Below are positions 60,546-64,000 of a stretch of DNA of 64,000 nt, in pieces. The position numbers were made by a program, and so were the translations under genes. The DNA lies in the NCBI GenBank assembly GCA_023548195.1, contig JAJHZJ010000694.1, forward strand, positions 930,001 through 994,000, read 5' to 3'. Positions within the stretch are counted from its first letter, which is position 1, and each line of letters starts with the position of its first letter. The notes beneath the pieces are model-generated. The model was not told the origin of the DNA. It did no database searches and saw nothing but the letters and a program-made list of their open reading frames with translations. This DNA comes from Bettongia penicillata ogilbyi. Its lineage: Eukaryota > Chordata > Mammalia > Diprotodontia > Potoroidae.

Positions 60546-60959
60546 GTCTTATAGTTTCTTCTCTACTTTTTGTGGATGAATCTGACTTTTGCAAACAAGA
60601 AAAAGTTATCCAGAGCCAGATCTTTAAAAGAACAGATTGATGATAAAGTTGAATAATATTATTTTTGTCCCCAGACCAGGTATATTTACAAATTATTGAG
60701 ATTGATGTTTTTTCTGTAACATATAAATTGACTCTGAAGAATTCTAACAATGTTCTGAACAACAGACCTTCCTGATGTAATTTTACTGTCACCCAAGTGA
60801 TTGCTTTCATGAATGGCTCATCTGGATATATAATTTCTAGTAATTTTTATTAATGATTACATTTTTTGATGGCTATACATATATACATGCCATATGCACA
60901 CAAATACATATGTACACCTACACACATTTTTTTAAGGGAATCTAGACCTTTGAGTTCAT

Positions 60960-61120
60960 CAGTGAAGGGAGCTCCAGACTGGAAACTCTTCTAGAATTTA
61001 ACATCTTAGATGGTTACCTGGGGGTACTAAGAGGTTAAGTGGCTTGTCCATAGCTATACTGTCAATATGCGTTAGAAGCACGCTTTGAAACCAAATCTTT
61101 CTCCCTTCAAGGCTGGCCCT
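60960..61120 (-). mobile_element. MIR, inverted, degraded
   Basis: Reads tactaagaggttaagtggct, then tgtccatagctatactgtca. Confidence 0.45.
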
Positions 61121-61129
61121 TGGTCCATG

Positions 61130-62430
61130 GCCACTCATATACCCATATTGATTTCTCTTTCCTACTTTTACAAAAATGGATGGTGGCTCAGAAATGATTT
61201 AACAGTCATCTAATTTTCTTTGTTGTGAAAAAATAACAAAAGCCCAACAAGTTGTTTCTGTTTTCTTTGGAGGATTTTCCTGAAGCAACTTTAAAAGGAA
61301 GTATTTCAACTCCTGTCACAAGAGATTTCAGAAGTACAGAAATTATGTTCCTCCAACATCTTCACACTCCAAAGCAAAACGATAAATAAATAAACGAGAA
61401 AGATGGTGTGGACTTTTATCTTATTTAGCCTAAATGCATTCGTTGGCTCTTAATTAATATTCCCTTTAGGTACCTTGAAAAACTCTGACTTTGTCATCTA
61501 TGGTTTCCTTCATCTTGAAACTTAGAGCTATTTTCTCCCTTTCCTGAAGTCTTAAATTCTGCATAGTCTTTATCAATTACTTTCAATTTTCACTCCAATT
61601 CTTGGGTCTATTCGACTTTCATGTTCCTGACCCTTTAAACAAATACCATTCTTAGTAATCTCACATTCAATATTTTACTTAGACCTTGAGATCCAAGTTC
61701 CCTTTTCATCAACTGATAGGTTTGAGATGCAATCACAAAAATGTTCAATTTGATGCCTGTTTCTTAAGGAGATCAGATAATCTGTAGGAGCTGCCTCTGG
61801 GAAACAAAAGATAAGGTTTAACTCTTCTGGTTCCACGAAAGGATATAGTCAGGTTTCACTTTATTTTACCTAGTGGCCCATTACCGGTCATTTCTTTCAG
61901 CATTGGAATGAGTGGGATCCACCATTCTCCCCAACAATTTTTTAAGTTTTATAGATGCCTTTTGTTTTTTTATATCACAAGCATTTCCTGATATATCCCA
62001 ACACCCACTCCATAAGACCTCTCTTAAAGCAAAGAGAAGAGAGTTCATCAAAACCAAGTAACAGTGACTATAATACAGTACATGCAATGATCTGCACCCA
62101 TAATCCCCCTGAAAGAAGGGAGGGCATTCAGATATTTTTAAGAACACTAAATCTTCATGCTATGACTTTTCTTCTCAGATCCTATCTCAGACCACTGGTG
62201 GGAGGCTGCGTAATAGGAAGAGGACCCAGGGTTTTTCAGTTTGTGGCCATAGCTATGGAAAACTGTTTTAAATGTACATATTGAAATAATGGTGCTGATG
62301 CCCAATTGAGTTTGGAGATATAACTAAGATACTTCAATTTATAAAGAAGAAAATTTCTGATCTGCTTAACGATGAAAAATGAGAAAAGTTATACTCAAAG
62401 CCCTGTGTGAAATAACTAAAGTTGGGGGTG
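61130..62430. other. Unassigned CCDC149 intron sequence
   Basis: No coding piece flanked by splice signals was found on either strand. About 61,460-61,660 reads on the minus strand like a worn LINE ORF1-type stretch (codons for short Lys/Glu-rich pieces), but this is weak. Confidence 0.35.
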
Positions 62431-62439
62431 GGAAGGGAG

Positions 62440-62655
62440 TCCATTCAATTCTAAAGAGTTATAGGATTTAGGGGCAGAAAAGAACTTTGAGAGATTACCA
62501 AGTCCCAATTCCCTCATTTTAAAGGTTAGGAAACTGAGGCCCAAGAAGGGAGAAGAGACTTGACTAAAGTCACCCCAATATTGAAGTAGCAAAGGTCTGA
62601 TTCAGACTCAGGTTCTCTGATTTTAAACCTAGTGCATCGGTTATATTAATGGAGA
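62440..62655 (-). mobile_element. MIR, inverted
   Basis: Reads ctcattttaaaggttaggaa, then actgaggcccaagaagggag and ctctgattttaaacctagtg. Confidence 0.7.
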
Positions 62656-62689
62656 CATAAGAGAGGAGCAGGAATAAAGTATTTTTTCT

Positions 62690-63170
62690 TGGCAGGCTAG
62701 CCAGGAGCAATGGAAAGAATGTGGGATTTAGAGTCAGAGGAACCAGGTTTGAATCCTGTTCATCATCACCCTCATCATCACTGCTAGCATTTATATAGTT
62801 CTTTAGGGTTTGTAAAATGCTTTATTTATTTCATTTGATCCGCATAATCGTCTGTGAGGTAGGTGCTGTTATTATCATCCCCATTTTACAGATGAAGAAA
62901 CCAGTTTAAGTGACTTTCCCAGGGTCACAAAGCTGATAAGTGACTGAGACCACATTTGAACTTAGGTCTTATGGTCGCCAAATATAGTTCTCTATTCATT
63001 GAAGCATCTAGATAAGCAGGTTCTGCCACTAACTACCTGTATTACCATGGGCAAGTCCCTTTACCACTCCAGGCTTAGTTTCCCTTTCCTGCAAAATAAG
63101 GTTTTAATTAGATGACTTTTAACATTCCTTCTAGCTCTAAATTTGTGATCCTATGATACTAATGGCCCAT
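62690..63170. mobile_element. SINE/MIR cluster with a nested inverted copy
   Basis: A plus-strand unit begins at 62,700 (agcaatggaaagaatgtggg, then ggttt gaatcctgtt) and appears to continue at 63,015 (caggttctgccactaactac to tgatcctatgatact). Between them, 62,765-63,010 is an inverted MIR-type SINE (agcatttatatagttcttta, then cccattttacagatgaagaa and ctctattcattgaagcat). Confidence 0.6.
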
Positions 63171-63705
63171 CCATTAACAGTGGTGGGATCTCTTGGCACG
63201 GGTGAAATCAACAAGAATTGAGGTGTTGAACTCTACCTTGGCCCAATTTCAATAGAAAATCAGAACAAGGTAGAACTCAGCATTAACCCTTGGGGCTCTA
63301 GAAAAAGATAAAGAAAGTACAGGCTACTCAGACTCCTCCATAAAGAATATCTTTGATGTTACCCAATCCAGAAGAGAAAGTAAAAGCTTCCTCCAGATGG
63401 TTTTAATATCAGCGCTTCCATGTTGTGCTCGGCAACATGTATACAACTGGGGAACTACAAGGTGAGCAAGAACCCCAAATATCTCAACTGAATTTACCTG
63501 TCACCTAATAATATTAAAAGCACCTCACTTTTCTACATCCATCACTCTAAAGACTATTGGACCTTTTTGTCCAGCTTGCATCTGGACCATACTATGTGTG
63601 GTGTCTCTCCAAATTAAAATCTGACCTCTTTGAAGTCAGGAGCAGTATTATTTTGTGTCTAAATACCCCTACTTTGGTACATAATAAGTACGTAATAAAG
63701 ATTTT

Positions 63706-63772
63706 TCATCCATCCATCCATCTGTCCATCCACCCATCCATCTATCCATCCATCCATCCATCCATCCATCCA
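63706..63772. repeat. (CATC)n microsatellite
   Basis: About 16 CATC units with a few CTGT/CACC variants, after an L2-like tail (cataataagtacgtaataaa). Confidence 0.95.
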
Positions 63773-64000
63773 GTACATTAAAGTCTACAAAGTACTTTAA
63801 ATACAATACTTAACAGACAAGTGATATACAACTGGCTCTATTGATAGGGGGATGGCAGTGATGTGAATGGTACCAAAAAGCTGAACTGTCTCAAAGCATA
63901 TCTTCCACTGACTTTTTGAGGGCTCCCCCAATTCCTACTGTTAGCTTTAGGTCCCTGTAAAAATGCTGATAGTATCTGACCTTAAAGGGGTAGCATATCA

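Noticed and set aside
63706..63772. Regular spaced tetranucleotide repeats considered as a CRISPR-like array
   Set aside because: Simple CATC microsatellite with no unique spacers; CRISPR arrays are not expected in a mammalian nuclear genome.

Overview
The window is nuclear DNA of a mammal, most likely a marsupial. The evidence is a dense background of tRNA-derived SINEs with the 'ggtggtgcagtggatagagc' type head and two tail types, many MIR, L2 and L3/CR1 relics, a HAL1-like half-L1, an L1 fragment, and short-TIR DNA elements. Exons are short and far apart and splice sites follow GT-AG. The exact species cannot be read from the sequence; all repeat names were given by eye, without a repeat library.

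Layout. About 1-24,500 is intergenic and repeat-rich, with no gene that I can support. It holds two inverted duplications (2.9/3.8 kb and 10.8/12.6 kb), several SINEs (one nested in another), two TIR elements, a CCTT microsatellite, and a nested retroposon pair: a full-length HAL1-like element (about 16,615-20,485) interrupted by a 5'-truncated L1 (17,437-18,764), each with its own target-site duplication. About 24,535-27,115 is SOD3 (extracellular Cu/Zn superoxide dismutase, + strand): a TATA-type promoter, a short noncoding first exon, a 1.5-kb intron with a (GT)n tract, and a second exon holding the whole 247-codon reading frame. From about 35,479 down to 35,031, and upstream at 43,420-43,536 and 59,452-59,528, lie three exons of CCDC149 on the - strand: the last coding exon and two internal exons. 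Their phases join perfectly. The 5' exons must lie beyond 64,000. SOD3 and CCDC149 are tail to tail, as I recall them on human 4p15.2.

The CCDC149 introns and 3' flank hold an L2 element split by younger insertions (44.2-47.4 kb), two further L2 ends, an L3/CR1 reverse-transcriptase relic (51.9-53.3 kb), a trinucleotide repeat, a complete SINE with target-site duplication, and several repeat-free stretches that may be conserved regulatory DNA (best: 34.34-34.90 kb and 40.4-40.65 kb). The two genes are neighbours by synteny; nothing suggests they work together. SOD3 scavenges superoxide outside the cell; CCDC149 is a coiled-coil protein of unknown function.

I found no new biochemical system. 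The points most worth checking are a Gly in place of the C-terminal inter-subunit Cys of SOD3, the L1 insertion with two tandem 3' tails inside one pair of target-site duplications, the inverted duplications, and an unidentified coding-like fragment near 32.8 kb.
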